A stretch of DNA of 64,000 bases from Saccharopolyspora gloriosae (GCF_014203325.1 NZ_JACHIV010000001.1:1489501-1553500), one strand, 5' to 3'. Positions 1 through 9,635 are shown, counted from the stretch's first letter. A program made the numbers and translations. Notes: generated from the sequence alone by a model not told the origin.

Positions 1-416
1 AGCCGCACCAGATCGCCGACGTTGACGGCCTCCTCGACCATCGCGGCCAGCATCCGCGGCGTGGACACCGCCACGTCGACGCCCCAGGCGTCGGTGAACA
101 GCCATTCGTTGCGCGGGTCGTTGACCCTGGCCACCACGCGCCGCACCGCGAACTCGGTCTTGGCCAGCAGCGCCACCACCAGGTTGACCTTGTCGTCGCC
201 GGTGGCCGCGATGACCACGTCGCAGGACTGCAACCCGGCCTCTTCCAGCGAGGCGAGCTCGCAGGCGTCGGCGAGGACCCACTCGATGCCGGGAATGCTC
301 TTCGGCCGGTAGTTCTCGGTGCTGCGCTCGATGAGCATGACCTCGTGGCCCCCGTCGAGCAGTTCGCTGGCGATGGAGTGGCCGACGGCTCCGGCGCCGG
401 CGATCGCGATGCGCAT
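1..416 (-). CDS. trkA: TrkA-type K+ uptake regulatory subunit (partial, C-terminus outside window)
   Basis: Begins ATG as MRIAIAGAGAVGHSIASEL; the first 138 residues are present and the gene runs off the left edge. The GAGAVG Rossmann loop, an acidic residue after the second strand (LIERS) and the ADACELASLEEAG and ATGDDKVNL segments are typical of the RCK/TrkA-N NAD-binding domain, which gates K+ transporters from the cytoplasm. Its ATG shares a base with the stop of the upstream trkA-like gene (TGATG), so the two are translationally coupled. The pair looks like the CeoB/CeoC arrangement of mycobacteria (known from memory). The usual C-terminal TrkA-C domain cannot be seen here. Confidence 0.9.
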   Translation of the reverse strand, partial: MRIAIAGAGAVGHSIASELLDGGHEVMLIERSTENYRPKSIPGIEWVLADACELASLEEAGLQSCDVVIAATGDDKVNLVVALLAKTEFAVRRVVARVNDPRNEWLFTDAWGVDVAVSTPRMLAAMVEEAVNVGDLVR

Positions 417-1081
417 CACTCGGTCTCCTCTGGTCCGCGCAGAGCGGCTGCGGTGACGTCGGTGACGGTGCCGGACAGCGCGGCGACGTAGAGCGCGTCG
501 TCGGCCTGGATGACGGTCTTCGGCTCCGGCAGCACGCCGTTGCCGAAGCGCATGACGAACGCCACGCGGGCCCCGATGGTGCTCTCCAAGTCGACGATGC
601 GGTGACCGACCCAGTCCTCGTGCAGCGGGAGCTGCAGCACCGCGACCGCGCCGGAGGGTTCCCGCCAGGCGGTGGCGACGCCTTCGGGCAGCAGCATCCG
701 CAGGAAGCGGTCCGTGGTCCACGGCACGGTCGCCACGGTGGGGATGCCGAGCCGCTGGTAGACCTCGGCCCGCTTGGGGTCGTAGATGCGGGCCACGACG
801 TGCTCCACGCCGAAGGTCTCGCGGGCCACGCGGGCGGCGATGATGTTGGAGTTGTCGCCGTTGGAGACCGCCGCGAACGCCGCCGCGGATTCGATGCCCG
901 CTTCGACGAGCACGTCGCGGTCGAATCCGTTGCCGGTGATCTGGTGGCCGGTGAAGTCCTTGCCCAGCCGGTGGAACGCGGTGTCGTCCTTGTCCACGAC
1001 GGCGACGGTGTGGTCGAGCCGTTGCAGGGCCGTGGCCAGGGAGGCCCCGACCCGGCCGCAGCCCAGGATCACGACGTGCAC
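416..1081 (-). CDS. trkA: TrkA-type K+ uptake regulatory subunit
   Basis: 221 residues, the normal length for a single-RCK TrkA protein. A Rossmann domain with the loop GCGRVGASLA lies at residues 6-15, followed by VVDKDD and a NGFDRDVLVEAG segment. The C-terminal third (HRIVDLES, PEPKTVIQADDALYVA) fits the TrkA-C domain. I chose the GTG start because AAGGAGA lies just upstream and the protein then starts directly at the first beta strand (VHVVILGCG); a longer in-frame extension to 1300 is basic and unlike a protein. It is the first gene of a coupled pair. It is divergent, with about 230 bp between, from a K+ symporter gene, its likely partner. Confidence 0.92.
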   Translation of the reverse strand: MHVVILGCGRVGASLATALQRLDHTVAVVDKDDTAFHRLGKDFTGHQITGNGFDRDVLVEAGIESAAAFAAVSNGDNSNIIAARVARETFGVEHVVARIYDPKRAEVYQRLGIPTVATVPWTTDRFLRMLLPEGVATAWREPSGAVAVLQLPLHEDWVGHRIVDLESTIGARVAFVMRFGNGVLPEPKTVIQADDALYVAALSGTVTDVTAAALRGPEETE

Positions 1082-1308
1082 GGCCTGTCTCCTTGTCACG
1101 GGCGTGTCGGCGGCGCCTCGCCGCGTCAGCGTGACGGTACCCGGCAGCGCACCTGAGCGGTGTCCGCACGCGTGCCCCGACGGGAACCGCCGCTTCCAGC
1201 GCTGCACCGTATCCGAGGCCCGGCGCACGGCACCGGCCACCGGGTCGGCCGCGACCCGCGCGACGACGGGCGGGCGCGGGAGCGCGAGCGGGCGGAGCAC
1301 TTACGCTC

Positions 1309-3327
1309 ATGGCCGTGTCCAAGCTCGCGACCGCGACAAAACGCCTGCTGGTGGGGCGTCCGTTCCGCAGTGACCGGTTGGCGCACACGTTGCTGCCCAA
1401 GCGGCTGGCGTTGCCGGTGTTCGCCTCCGACGCCATGTCCTCGGTGGCCTACGCCCCGGAAGAGATCTTCCTGGTGCTCTCGGTCGCCGGCCTGTCCGCG
1501 TACGCCTTCACGCCGTGGGTGGGGGCGCTGGTCGCGCTGGTGATGCTCACCGTCGTGGCCAGCTACCGGCAGAACGTGCGGGCCTACCCGTCCGGCGGCG
1601 GCGACTACGAGGTCGCGACGGTGAACCTGGGCAAGCAGGCTGGGCTCACGGTGGCCAGCGCGCTGCTCGTGGACTACGTGCTGACCGTGGCGGTGTCGAT
1701 CTCCTCGGCGGCGGCGAACATCGGGGCGCTGATCCCGTTCGTGGCCACCCACAAGGTGTGGTTCGCGGTGGCCGCGATCGTCGCGCTCACCGCCATCAAT
1801 CTGCGCGGGCTGCGCGAATCGGGCGGTTTCCTGGCGGTGCCGGTGTACGCGTTCCTGCTCGGCGTCCTCGGCATGATCGCGTTCGGGGTGTTCCGCGCGC
1901 TGGTGCTGGGCCAGCCGATGCGGGCGGAGAGCGCCACCGTCGAGATCATGCCGGACGAGAACCAGCTGGCGGGGCTCGCGTTCGTCTTCCTGGTGATGCG
2001 GGCGTTCTCGCAGGGAGCGGCGGCGCTGACCGGCGTGGAAGCGATCAGCAACGGCGTCCCGGCGTTCCGCAAGCCCAAGTCCCGCAACGCCGCGACGACC
2101 CTGCTCATGATGGGCGTGATCTCGGTGACCATGCTGATGGGCCTGATCTACCTGGCCCAGATCACCGGGGTGCGGATCGCGGAGAACCCGGCCGCGCAGA
2201 TCATCTCGGCCCCGCCGGGCTACGAGCAGAAGACGATGGTGGCGCAGGTCGCGGACGCGGTCTTCAGCGTCTTCCCACCCGGCGCGTACTACGTGACCGG
2301 GGTGACGGCGATCATCCTGGTGCTGGCGGCGAACACGGCGTTCAACGGCTTCCCGGTGCTCGGATCGATCCTCGCCCAGGACCGCTACCTGCCGCGCCAG
2401 TTCCACACCCGCGGCGACCGGCTGGCGTTCTCCAACGGGATCCTGTTCCTCGCCGCGTTCGCGGTGGTGCTGGTGATGGCCTTCGACGCGGAGGTCACCA
2501 GGCTGGTGCAGCTCTACGTGGTGGGCGTGTTCGTCTCGTTCACGGTGAGCCAGACCGGCATGGTGCGGCACTGGAACCGGCTGCTGCGCAAGGAGAAGGA
2601 CCCGCTGGCGCGGCGCCGGATGCGGCGCTCGCAGGCGATCAACGGGTTCGGCCTGCTGATGACCGGTTCCGTGCTGCTGATCGTGCTGGTCACGAAGTTC
2701 GCGAAGGGCGCGTGGATCGCGCTGGCGGCGATGGGCGCGATCTACCTGCTGATGACCGCGATCCGCAGGCACTACGACTCGGTGCAGGAGGAGCTGGCGC
2801 GCTACGACGCGGAGCCCGCGGTGCTGCCGTCCCGGAACTACGCCATCGTGCTGGTGTCGCAGCTGCACCTGCCCACGTTGCGCGCGCTCGCGTACGCGCG
2901 GGCGACGCGTCCGGACACGTTGGAGGCGGTCACGGTGAACGTCGACGACGCGGGGACCCGGACGTTGCGGGCCGCCTGGGAATCGAAGGACATGCCGGTG
3001 CCGCTGAAGGTGATCGAGTCCCCGTACCGTGAGGTGACTCGGCCGCTGATCGAATACGTGAAGCGGGTCCGCCGCAACAGCCCGCGCGACGTGGTGACCG
3101 TGTTCATCCCGGAGTACGTGGTGGGGCGCTGGTGGGAGCAGGTGCTGCACAACCAGAGCGCGTTGCGGCTCAAGGGCAGGTTGCTGTTCGAACCGGGTGT
3201 GATGGTGACGAGCGTGCCGTGGCAGCTCGCGTCGTCGACCCGTGCGAAGCAGCGTGCCAAGCAGCGGGTGATGCCGGGCGCGTTGCGTCGCGGTTTGGGC
3301 GAATCGAAGGGAAATGAACGTCGGTGA
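1309..3327 (+). CDS. kimA: KimA-type potassium/proton symporter (APC superfamily)
   Basis: 672 residues: about 12 membrane helices over residues 35-450, then a cytosolic domain of about 200 residues. It recalls Bacillus KimA along its length (compared from memory): SDAMSSVAYAPEE at 40-52, AYPSGGGDY at 92-100, VDYVLTVAVSIS at 121-132, ALTGVEAISN, a YVVGVF helix with SQTG, and HNQSALRL near the C-terminus. D41, Y48, D122, Y123, T126 and S130 match positions reported around the KimA K+ sites. Such genes are often labelled only APC amino-acid permease. The divergent TrkA pair supports K+ transport. The start follows a 230 bp intergenic region. Its stop overlaps the next gene start (GTGA), so the methyltransferase is co-transcribed. 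Confidence 0.82.
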   Translation: MAVSKLATATKRLLVGRPFRSDRLAHTLLPKRLALPVFASDAMSSVAYAPEEIFLVLSVAGLSAYAFTPWVGALVALVMLTVVASYRQNVRAYPSGGGDYEVATVNLGKQAGLTVASALLVDYVLTVAVSISSAAANIGALIPFVATHKVWFAVAAIVALTAINLRGLRESGGFLAVPVYAFLLGVLGMIAFGVFRALVLGQPMRAESATVEIMPDENQLAGLAFVFLVMRAFSQGAAALTGVEAISNGVPAFRKPKSRNAATTLLMMGVISVTMLMGLIYLAQITGVRIAENPAAQIISAPPGYEQKTMVAQVADAVFSVFPPGAYYVTGVTAIILVLAANTAFNGFPVLGSILAQDRYLPRQFHTRGDRLAFSNGILFLAAFAVVLVMAFDAEVTRLVQLYVVGVFVSFTVSQTGMVRHWNRLLRKEKDPLARRRMRRSQAINGFGLLMTGSVLLIVLVTKFAKGAWIALAAMGAIYLLMTAIRRHYDSVQEELARYDAEPAVLPSRNYAIVLVSQLHLPTLRALAYARATRPDTLEAVTVNVDDAGTRTLRAAWESKDMPVPLKVIESPYREVTRPLIEYVKRVRRNSPRDVVTVFIPEYVVGRWWEQVLHNQSALRLKGRLLFEPGVMVTSVPWQLASSTRAKQRAKQRVMPGALRRGLGESKGNERR

Positions 3328-4568
3328 CCGGCAAGTTGGATTGGACCGGCAAGCGTCTGAAGCTGGACGTGGGGCCGGTGGCGCACGGCGGCCACTGCGT
3401 GGCCAGGCATGAGGGACGGGTCGTGTTCGTGCGTCACGCCTTGCCGGGTGAGGTGGTCCTCGCCGAGGTCACCGACGATCCCGGCAAGAGCTTCTGCCGC
3501 GCCGACGCGGTGGAGGTCTTCACCGCGGCGGAGGGGCGCGTGGCGCCGCCCTGCCCGTTGGCGGACATGGCGCTGGGCCACGACCGCTGCGGCGGGTGCG
3601 ATTGGCAGCACGCCGACGGTTCGACGCAGCGGGAGTTGAAGGCCGCGGTCATCCGCGAGCAGTTGCAGCGGCTCGCCGGGCTGGACCGCGAGGTCGAGGT
3701 GCGGGAGCTGCCGGGCGGCCTGCTGCGCTGGCGCACGCGGGTGCGGCTGGCGGTGGACCGGGTGGGCCGGCCGGGGTTCCACCCGCACCGCAGCCACCGG
3801 GTGCTGCCGGTGGACGACTGCCCGATCACCGTGCAGGGCGCGCTGGACGGGTTGACCGACCGCGAGTGGCCGCAGGGCGCAGAGCTGGAGGTCGCCGCGG
3901 ACGCGGACGCCGAGGTCCACGTCACGCAGCGGGAGCGCGCGCCGCAGCGCCGCCGCGGCAAGCGCACCCCGGTGGTCAACACGCACGTGCGGGGTTCCGG
4001 GGTCGCGCGGGAACGCGCCGCGGGGCGCTCGTGGGAGTTCTCCGCCGACGGCTTCTGGCAGGTGCACCCGGCCGCGGCGGACACGTTCGCCCAGGTCGTC
4101 GGCCGGATGGCCGCGGTGCCGCAGGGCGGCGTGGCGTGGGACCTCTACGGCGGTGTGGGGCTGTTCGCGGCGGTGCTCGCCGAGCAGGCGGGCCCGGGTG
4201 GCGAGGTGTCCATGGTGGAGTCCTCGCGCCGGGCGACGGAGGACGCGGTGGCGAACCTGCGCGACCTGCCCCAGGTGTCGTTCCGGGCGGGCACCGTCGA
4301 GGACGTCCTCGACGACGACACGCTGCCCACGCCCGACGTGGTCGTGCTGGACCCGCCGCGCAAGGGCGCGGGACGACGGATCGTCGAGGCGGTGTGCGCG
4401 GCCGGGCCTGCGCGCGTGGTGCACGTGGCGTGCGATCCGGCCGCGTTGGCGCGCGACGTGAGCCTGTTCGCCGAGCAGGGGTACCGGCTCGCCGACCTGG
4501 AGGCGTTCGACGCGTTCCCGATGACGCACCACATGGAGTGCATCGCCCTGCTGGAACGCGAGGCCTGA
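3324..4568 (+). CDS. TRAM-domain class I SAM-dependent RNA (uracil-5-)methyltransferase
   Basis: 414 residues of the RlmD/TrmA type, which makes 5-methyluridine in rRNA or tRNA. An N-terminal TRAM/OB domain covers about residues 8-60. Cysteines C77, C89 and C92 (the last two in RCGGCDW) fit the iron-sulfur cluster site. The SAM domain begins WDLYGGVGLFA, followed by DPPRKGAG. The catalytic cysteine is C370 in ACDPAALARD and the base is E405 in MTHHMEC. Start GTG overlaps the symporter stop by GTGA. Which RNA position it modifies cannot be read from the sequence. Its place between the K+ symporter and dxs matches, from memory, mycobacterial gene order. Confidence 0.88.
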   Translation: MTGKLDWTGKRLKLDVGPVAHGGHCVARHEGRVVFVRHALPGEVVLAEVTDDPGKSFCRADAVEVFTAAEGRVAPPCPLADMALGHDRCGGCDWQHADGSTQRELKAAVIREQLQRLAGLDREVEVRELPGGLLRWRTRVRLAVDRVGRPGFHPHRSHRVLPVDDCPITVQGALDGLTDREWPQGAELEVAADADAEVHVTQRERAPQRRRGKRTPVVNTHVRGSGVARERAAGRSWEFSADGFWQVHPAAADTFAQVVGRMAAVPQGGVAWDLYGGVGLFAAVLAEQAGPGGEVSMVESSRRATEDAVANLRDLPQVSFRAGTVEDVLDDDTLPTPDVVVLDPPRKGAGRRIVEAVCAAGPARVVHVACDPAALARDVSLFAEQGYRLADLEAFDAFPMTHHMECIALLEREA

Positions 4569-4939
4569 CGAGCGCGCGGCTTCCCGCCCCGTGCGGGGAG
4601 CCGCGGCTGCTCCAGCGGCGATGTCGTGCCCGGATTCGAGGACGTTCCGTGTTCGCGTTACTCGGAACGGGTGGTGATTGCTCCCCTCGACCGGAGGAAA
4701 TCCCGGCGTTCGAGCGGGTTCCGAACGCCGCATCGCGGCGGTAGCCGCCGGTCCCGCGCCTGCCGCGGTCCTCCGGCCCGGTGATCTCACTCATCGCGGT
4801 TGCTGCGTACCTTGTCCCGAGCGGGTGGTCATGCTCCGTAGACTGGTCGCCGGTCCCCCAGGGGTGCGCCCGGCCGTCGCGCGGCCCCCCGCACGGGTGG
4901 TGAAGGCAAGTGACGCGGGATGACGAACGAGGTGGAGCG
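4569..4939. other. Intergenic region upstream of dxs
   Basis: 371 bp without a convincing gene. It starts with a strong terminator hairpin (listed separately). Two more inverted repeats follow: GTTCCG at 4644-4649 with CGGAAC at 4663-4668, and CGGCGTTC at 4704-4711 with GAACGCCG at 4723-4730. The rest must carry the dxs promoter, but no clear -35/-10 pair was recognised. Confidence 0.6.
4575..4605 (+). terminator. Hairpin terminator after the methyltransferase gene
   Basis: A 12 bp stem, CGCGGCTTCCCG paired with CGGGGAGCCGCG (one T-G pair), with a 7 nt loop, starting 7 bp after the stop codon. There is no U-tract, which is common for actinomycete terminators. It should separate the K+/methyltransferase operon from dxs. 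Confidence 0.65.
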
Positions 4940-6871
4940 GTGACGCTGCTGGAATCCGTGCAAGGTCCGGACGACCTGAAACGCCTGGAGCACGGTGAGC
5001 TGGTGGAGCTGGCCGCTGAGATCCGGTCCTTCTTGATCCAGAAGGTGTCCCGCACAGGTGGGCACCTCGGCCCGAACCTGGGCGCGGTGGAGCTCACGCT
5101 GGCCCTGCACCGGGTCTTCGACTCGCCGCGGGACGCGGTGGTCTTCGACACCGGGCACCAGGCGTACGTGCACAAGATCGTGACCGGTAGGCAGGAAGGC
5201 TTCGACCGGCTGCGCAAGCGGGACGGCCTGTCCGGCTACCCGTCGCGCGCCGAGAGCGAGCACGACCTGGTGGAGAATTCGCACGCCTCCACCTCGCTGT
5301 CCTACGCCGACGGGCTGGCGCGGTCGTTCCAGCTCACCGGCGGTGGGCGGCACGCGGTGGCGGTCGTCGGCGACGGCGCGCTCACCGGCGGCATGTGCTG
5401 GGAGGCGCTGAACAACATCGCGGCCGACCAGGAACGCCCGCTGGTCATCGTCGTCAACGACAACGGCCGCTCCTACGCGCCCACCATCGGTGGTTTCGCG
5501 GAGCACCTGTCGGCGCTGCGGCTCAACCCGGGCTACGAGAAGGCGCTGGAGCGCGGTCGCAGCACGCTGCGCAACCTGCCGGTCGTGGGGCGCCCGCTCT
5601 ACACCGGGCTGCACGCCGCGAAGTCGGGGCTCAAGGACGCGTTCAGCCCGCAGGTCATGTTCTCCGACCTCGGCATCAAGTACCTCGGGCCGGTCGACGG
5701 CCACGACATGAAGGCCATGGAGCAGGCGCTGACCATGGCGCGCTCCTTCGGCGGTCCGGTGATCGTGCACGCGGTGACCCGCAAGGGCAACGGCTTCGCC
5801 CCGGCGGAGAACCACGAGGCCGACCAGATGCACCAGGTCAAGGTGATCGACCCGGAGACGGGGGTGCCGACCTCGCCGACGCCGAAGAGCTGGACGAACG
5901 TGTTCTCCGAGGAACTCGTGCGCATCGGCGGCGAGCGTTCCGACGTGGTCGCGATGACGGCCGCCATGCTCGGACCGACGGGGCTGGACAAGTTCGCCAA
6001 GGCCTACCCGGACCGGTGCTTCGACGTGGGCATCGCCGAGCAGCACGCCATGACGTCGGCGGCGGGCATGGCGATGGGCGGGTTGCACCCGGTGTTCGCG
6101 GTGTACTCGACGTTCCTGAACCGCGCGTTCGACCAGCTGCTGATGGACGTGGCGCTGCACCGCCAGCCGGTGACGGTCACCTTGGACCGCTCCGGGGTCA
6201 CCGGTGACGACGGGGCCAGCCACAACGGCATGTGGGACCTGTCGATCCTCAACGTGATCCCCGGCATCAGGGTGGCGGCGCCGCGCGACGCGGTGACGCT
6301 GCGCGAGGAGCTGCGCGAGGCCGTCGCCGTCGACGACGGGCCGACGGTGGTGCGGTTCTCGAAGGGCTCCGTGATCGAGGAGGTGCCCGCGCTGGAGCGC
6401 GTCGGCGGTGTGGACGTGCTGCACCGTCCCGCCGGCGGCGAGGACGGCGATGTGCTGCTCGCGGTCGTCGGCGCGTTCGGCGAGACCGCGGTGGCCGCGG
6501 CGCGGCGGCTGGCCGCGCAGGGCATCGGGGTCACCGTCGTCGACCCGCGCTGGATGAAGCCGGTGCCGGAGCAGGTCGTCGCGATGGCCGCCGAGCACAA
6601 GCTGGTCGTGACGCTGGAGGACTCCGGGCGCAACGGTGGTTTCGGCTGGTCGCTGGCCGCCGCGCTGCGCGACGCCGGGGTGGACGTGCCGTTGCGCGAT
6701 CTCGCGGTGCCCAACGAGTTCCTGCTGCACGCCTCGCGCGAGCAGGTGCTCGCGGAGCTGGGCCTGACCGAGCAGGACGTGGCGCGGCGCATCACGGAGT
6801 GGTTCGCCGACCGGATCCGCACGGCGCAGCAGGACAACGAGCTCGACAGCCCCGTTCGCCGCGAGGCGTGA
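4940..6871 (+). CDS. dxs: 1-deoxy-D-xylulose-5-phosphate synthase
   Basis: 643 residues, the usual size. It condenses pyruvate and glyceraldehyde-3-phosphate with thiamine diphosphate, the first step of the MEP isoprenoid pathway in the cytoplasm. Visible signatures: [42 protein letters not shown] with the N of EALNNI for ThDP/Mg binding, a [15 protein letters not shown] transketolase segment and [13 protein letters not shown]. The GTG at 4940 is preferred because GGTGGAG lies about 6 bp upstream and the protein then starts at [11 protein letters not shown]; an in-frame ATG at 4910 adds 10 charged residues without a better ribosome site. Monocistronic by spacing. Confidence 0.95.
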   Translation: MTLLESVQGPDDLKRLEHGELVELAAEIRSFLIQKVSRTGGHLGPNLGAVELTLALHRVFDSPRDAVVFDTGHQAYVHKIVTGRQEGFDRLRKRDGLSGYPSRAESEHDLVENSHASTSLSYADGLARSFQLTGGGRHAVAVVGDGALTGGMCWEALNNIAADQERPLVIVVNDNGRSYAPTIGGFAEHLSALRLNPGYEKALERGRSTLRNLPVVGRPLYTGLHAAKSGLKDAFSPQVMFSDLGIKYLGPVDGHDMKAMEQALTMARSFGGPVIVHAVTRKGNGFAPAENHEADQMHQVKVIDPETGVPTSPTPKSWTNVFSEELVRIGGERSDVVAMTAAMLGPTGLDKFAKAYPDRCFDVGIAEQHAMTSAAGMAMGGLHPVFAVYSTFLNRAFDQLLMDVALHRQPVTVTLDRSGVTGDDGASHNGMWDLSILNVIPGIRVAAPRDAVTLREELREAVAVDDGPTVVRFSKGSVIEEVPALERVGGVDVLHRPAGGEDGDVLLAVVGAFGETAVAAARRLAAQGIGVTVVDPRWMKPVPEQVVAMAAEHKLVVTLEDSGRNGGFGWSLAAALRDAGVDVPLRDLAVPNEFLLHASREQVLAELGLTEQDVARRITEWFADRIRTAQQDNELDSPVRREA

Positions 6872-6949
6872 GCCCTCGGCGGTGGGCGGCCGGACCGGTC
6901 GCCCACCGCTGGTGATCCCCGCTCGTGCCCGTTGTGGCACGGTGAACGG

Positions 6950-7636
6950 GTGCGAATCCTTGTGGTCGAGGACGAGCAGCCGCTGGCGGACGCGATCGCC
7001 CGTGGGCTGCGCCGGGAGGGCATGGCCGTCGACGTCGCCTACGACGGCGAGGGCGGCCAGGAGAAGGCGTCGATCACCCGCTACGACGTGATCGTGCTGG
7101 ACCGCGACCTGCCGGTGATGTCGGGCGATGAGCTGTGCCGCGAGGTGGTGGACTCCGGCGAGCTCACGCGGGTGCTGATGCTGACCGCCAGCGGCACCGT
7201 GCAGGACCGGGTGGACGGGCTGTCGCTGGGCGCGGACGACTACCTGGCGAAGCCGTTCGCCTTCCCGGAGCTGACCGCGCGGGTGCGCGCGCTGGGCAGG
7301 CGCGCGACCCCGGCGGTGCCTCCGCTGCTGATCGCGCTCGGGCTGTCGCTGGACCCGGCGCGCCGGGTGGTGCTGCGCGGCGGTGCCGAGGTCGACCTGA
7401 CCCGCAAGGAGTTCGGCGTCCTGGAGGTGCTGCTCGCCGCGGGCGGGGCCGTGGTCAGCTCGGAGGAGCTGCTCGAACGGGTGTGGGACGAGCACGCGGA
7501 CCCGTTCACCACGACCGTGCGGGTCACGATGATGACCTTGCGCAAGAAGCTGGGGGAGCCCGGCGTCATCGACACCGTCGTCGGCTCCGGCTACCGGGTG
7601 CCCACGGCGGGCCGCGCCGAGCACGCCGGGTCGTGA
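6950..7636 (+). CDS. OmpR-family response regulator
   Basis: 228 residues. The receiver domain (1-115) has the acidic pair E7/D8, phospho-acceptor D51 in VLDRDLP, T79 in MLTAS and K101 in YLAKPF. The winged-helix OmpR domain (about 130-222) contains LTRKEFGVLEVLL and the final VIDTVVGSGYRVP. The GTG start places the first strand (VRILVVEDE) at residue 1; an upstream TTG at 6932 would add six residues. The stop overlaps the start of the histidine kinase gene (GTGA), so both are made from one message. The signal sensed is unknown. Confidence 0.93.
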   Translation: MRILVVEDEQPLADAIARGLRREGMAVDVAYDGEGGQEKASITRYDVIVLDRDLPVMSGDELCREVVDSGELTRVLMLTASGTVQDRVDGLSLGADDYLAKPFAFPELTARVRALGRRATPAVPPLLIALGLSLDPARRVVLRGGAEVDLTRKEFGVLEVLLAAGGAVVSSEELLERVWDEHADPFTTTVRVTMMTLRKKLGEPGVIDTVVGSGYRVPTAGRAEHAGS

Positions 7637-8793
7637 ACGTGGCCCGAACGGCACCGCCGCTGCGGCCGTCGCACCGCCGAGGTCCGGGACTGCGAGCCCG
7701 GCTGACCTTGCTGGCGACCGGCCTGGTCGCCGCGGTGAGCGCCCTGCTGCTGTGGCTGGGCTGGATGCTGGTGGGCAACGTCGTCGCCGGGGTGCCGCGG
7801 CTGCCCGCGGGCGGCCGGGTGCGGCTCGGCGACGCCGAGGTGCCCGCCGAGCAGCTGGGCGCCGCGTTGCGCTCCACCGCGCGGGAGCAGGTGCTCGTCG
7901 TCGGCGGTGTCGCGTTCGTCGCCGTGGTGCTGGCGGCGGCGGTGCTGGCGTGGACGGTCACCGGCCGGGTGCTGCGCCCGTTGCACGAGGTCACGGATTC
8001 GGCGCGCCGGTTGTCCGCGGAGTCGCTGGACGAGCGGATCGTGCTGAGCGGCCCGCGCGACGAGGTCGCGGAGCTCGCCGACACCTTCGACGCGATGCTG
8101 GACCGGCTGCAGGCGGCGTTCGACTCGCAGCGCCGGTTCGTCGCCAACGCCAGCCACGAGCTGCGCACCCCGCTGGCGGTGATCCGCACCGAGCTGGACG
8201 TGACGCTCACCGATCCCGACGCGGACGCCGAGGAGCTGCGCCGGATGGCCGCGGTGCTGCGCGAGGCCGCGGCGCGCGCCGAACGCCTGGTGGAGTCGTT
8301 GCTGCTGCTGGCCCGCACGGACGGCTCGGAGCTGGCGGAGCGGGAGCGGGTGGACCTCCACGAGGTCGCGGTCCGAGCCCGGCGCGGCGTCGAGGCCGAG
8401 GCGCAGGCGCGGTCGGTGCGGATCATCTGCCACGGCGAGCCGGTGTTCGTGCTGGGCGATCCGGCGCTGCTGGAACGGGTAGCGGAGAACCTGCTGGAGA
8501 ACGCCGTGCGCCACAACGTCGACGGCGGCTGGGTCGAGGTCGTGACGGCGACCAGCGGGCGTTCGGCGCTGCTGCGCGTGTCCTCCTCGGGCCCGCTGAT
8601 CGACCCCGATCAGGTGGACGCGCTGTTCGACCCGTTCCGTCGAGCGGGCGTGCAGCGCACCGCCCGCACCGGCGCCGGCCTGGGCCTGTCCATCGTCCGA
8701 GCCGCCGTCATCGCCCACGGCGGCCGGGTGACTGCCGACCCGGTCTCGAACGGCGGCCTCATCGTGCACGTGGAACTACCGGTCGAAAAGTGA
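7633..8793 (+). CDS. Sensor histidine kinase
   Basis: 386 residues with two membrane helices (about 24-50 and 88-110) enclosing a short outer segment of about 40 residues. A HAMP domain (about 110-162) follows. H175 in ASHELRTPLAV is the phosphorylated histidine. The ATPase domain has the N box LLENAVRHN and a G box TGAGLGLSIV. The small outer loop leaves little room for a ligand domain, so it may sense membrane or envelope state. Start GTG overlaps the regulator stop by 4 bp. It forms a standard kinase/regulator pair with the preceding gene. Confidence 0.92.
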   Translation: MNVARTAPPLRPSHRRGPGLRARLTLLATGLVAAVSALLLWLGWMLVGNVVAGVPRLPAGGRVRLGDAEVPAEQLGAALRSTAREQVLVVGGVAFVAVVLAAAVLAWTVTGRVLRPLHEVTDSARRLSAESLDERIVLSGPRDEVAELADTFDAMLDRLQAAFDSQRRFVANASHELRTPLAVIRTELDVTLTDPDADAEELRRMAAVLREAAARAERLVESLLLLARTDGSELAERERVDLHEVAVRARRGVEAEAQARSVRIICHGEPVFVLGDPALLERVAENLLENAVRHNVDGGWVEVVTATSGRSALLRVSSSGPLIDPDQVDALFDPFRRAGVQRTARTGAGLGLSIVRAAVIAHGGRVTADPVSNGGLIVHVELPVEK

Positions 8794-8816
8794 TCGGGAG
8801 TACGACGCTGGCGTGT

Positions 8817-9428
8817 CTATCGGCGCGAGTAGCGGAGGTGCGCGATGTCGACCTCGACCGGAACCGGGCTGGCCGTGATCGCCAGCGCGCCGTCCCCGAG
8901 CTTGAGGTGATTCTCCTGCTCGTAACGCCGCCCGATGAGCCGGTAAGTCACGAGTTCAGTGGGCCCGAGGTTGTCCTGGGCGATGCTCCAGAAGAAGGGG
9001 ATCTTCTCGCGCTCGCAGGCCTCGAATTTCCGGCGTTGCTCGGCGAACGTGTTGCCGGGTGACCAGATCTCTCCGATGAGCAGGGCGTCCGAAGGCCTGA
9101 ACGTCGTACCGACGGGCGCAACGGCCAGCACCGCGAAGTCGGGGATGATCCCCGTGCGATCCGCTGTGCTGACCTCCACGCTGATTCCGCTCAGCGCGGT
9201 GAGTTCTTGCCGCTCGGCTGGGGAGGTGGCCTCTTCGGCGGCGGCTATGGCGGAGTCCAGCAGGTTCACGACGCGCTTTTCCGCGAATTGGTGCTGTCCG
9301 GATGGTGCGGGTGTCACGAGCCAGTAGCCCTCGATCAGTTCAAGGCGCGAGCCGTCTTCACGAGGGGGGAGCGCGTGCCAGTCCGCGACCGTGAACGGCC
9401 CGAGCTCGTGCTGCATCGGCGCGACCAC
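8817..9428 (-). CDS. Uma2-family (DUF820) PD-(D/E)XK nuclease-fold protein
   Basis: 203 residues. The FTVADWHALP start, ELIEGYWLVTPAP and IPDFAVLAVAP ... LIGEIWSPGN are the typical Uma2 blocks. The Asp of PDFAV and the Glu of GEIW with downstream Lys in RRKFEACEREK could form the PD-(D/E)XK site. These proteins are very common in actinomycetes and their role is unknown. Start GTG at 9428 is preceded by GAGGTG at proper distance; ATG at 9416 is an alternative. Convergent with the kinase gene 23 bp away. Confidence 0.85.
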   Translation of the reverse strand: MVAPMQHELGPFTVADWHALPPREDGSRLELIEGYWLVTPAPSGQHQFAEKRVVNLLDSAIAAAEEATSPAERQELTALSGISVEVSTADRTGIIPDFAVLAVAPVGTTFRPSDALLIGEIWSPGNTFAEQRRKFEACEREKIPFFWSIAQDNLGPTELVTYRLIGRRYEQENHLKLGDGALAITASPVPVEVDIAHLRYSRR

Positions 9429-9587
9429 CGGTCATCACCTCGTTTCCTGGGGACGGGCTCCATCGTGACAGCTCCAGCTTAGGCACGATCGGGGCCGGGG
9501 ACTACATCACCGCCAGTGAGAACACCGGTTCTTCGTAGCCGCGACGATCACCGGACAGGTGTGAAGATCCACCGCATCGGACGGCGA

Positions 9588-9617
9588 GGGCCGGGATGGA
9601 CGTGCCCATCCCGGCCC
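9588..9617 (-). terminator. Hairpin terminator of the fadA-fadB operon
   Basis: A perfect 12 bp stem, GGGCCGGGATGG paired with CCATCCCGGCCC, with a 6 nt loop, lying 18 bp beyond the fadB stop codon. It is a good candidate for the operon end. Confidence 0.75.
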
Positions 9618-9635
9618 TTCGTGCGGTTTCCGCGA

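Noticed and set aside
1082-1308. c-di-AMP (ydaO-type) riboswitch before the KimA-like gene
   Set aside because: The 227 bp divergent gap is too short to hold the large conserved fold and shows none of its parts by eye.
1126-3150. 674-codon open frame on the minus strand opposite the K+ symporter gene
   Set aside because: Composition is almost only Arg, His, Gln, Pro, Asp, typical of a mirror frame in GC-rich coding DNA; it has no family-like blocks and lies opposite a clear transporter gene.
4829-7654. 941-codon open frame on the minus strand opposite dxs and the response regulator
   Set aside because: Low-complexity His/Arg/Gln-rich mirror reading; dxs on the other strand is unambiguous.
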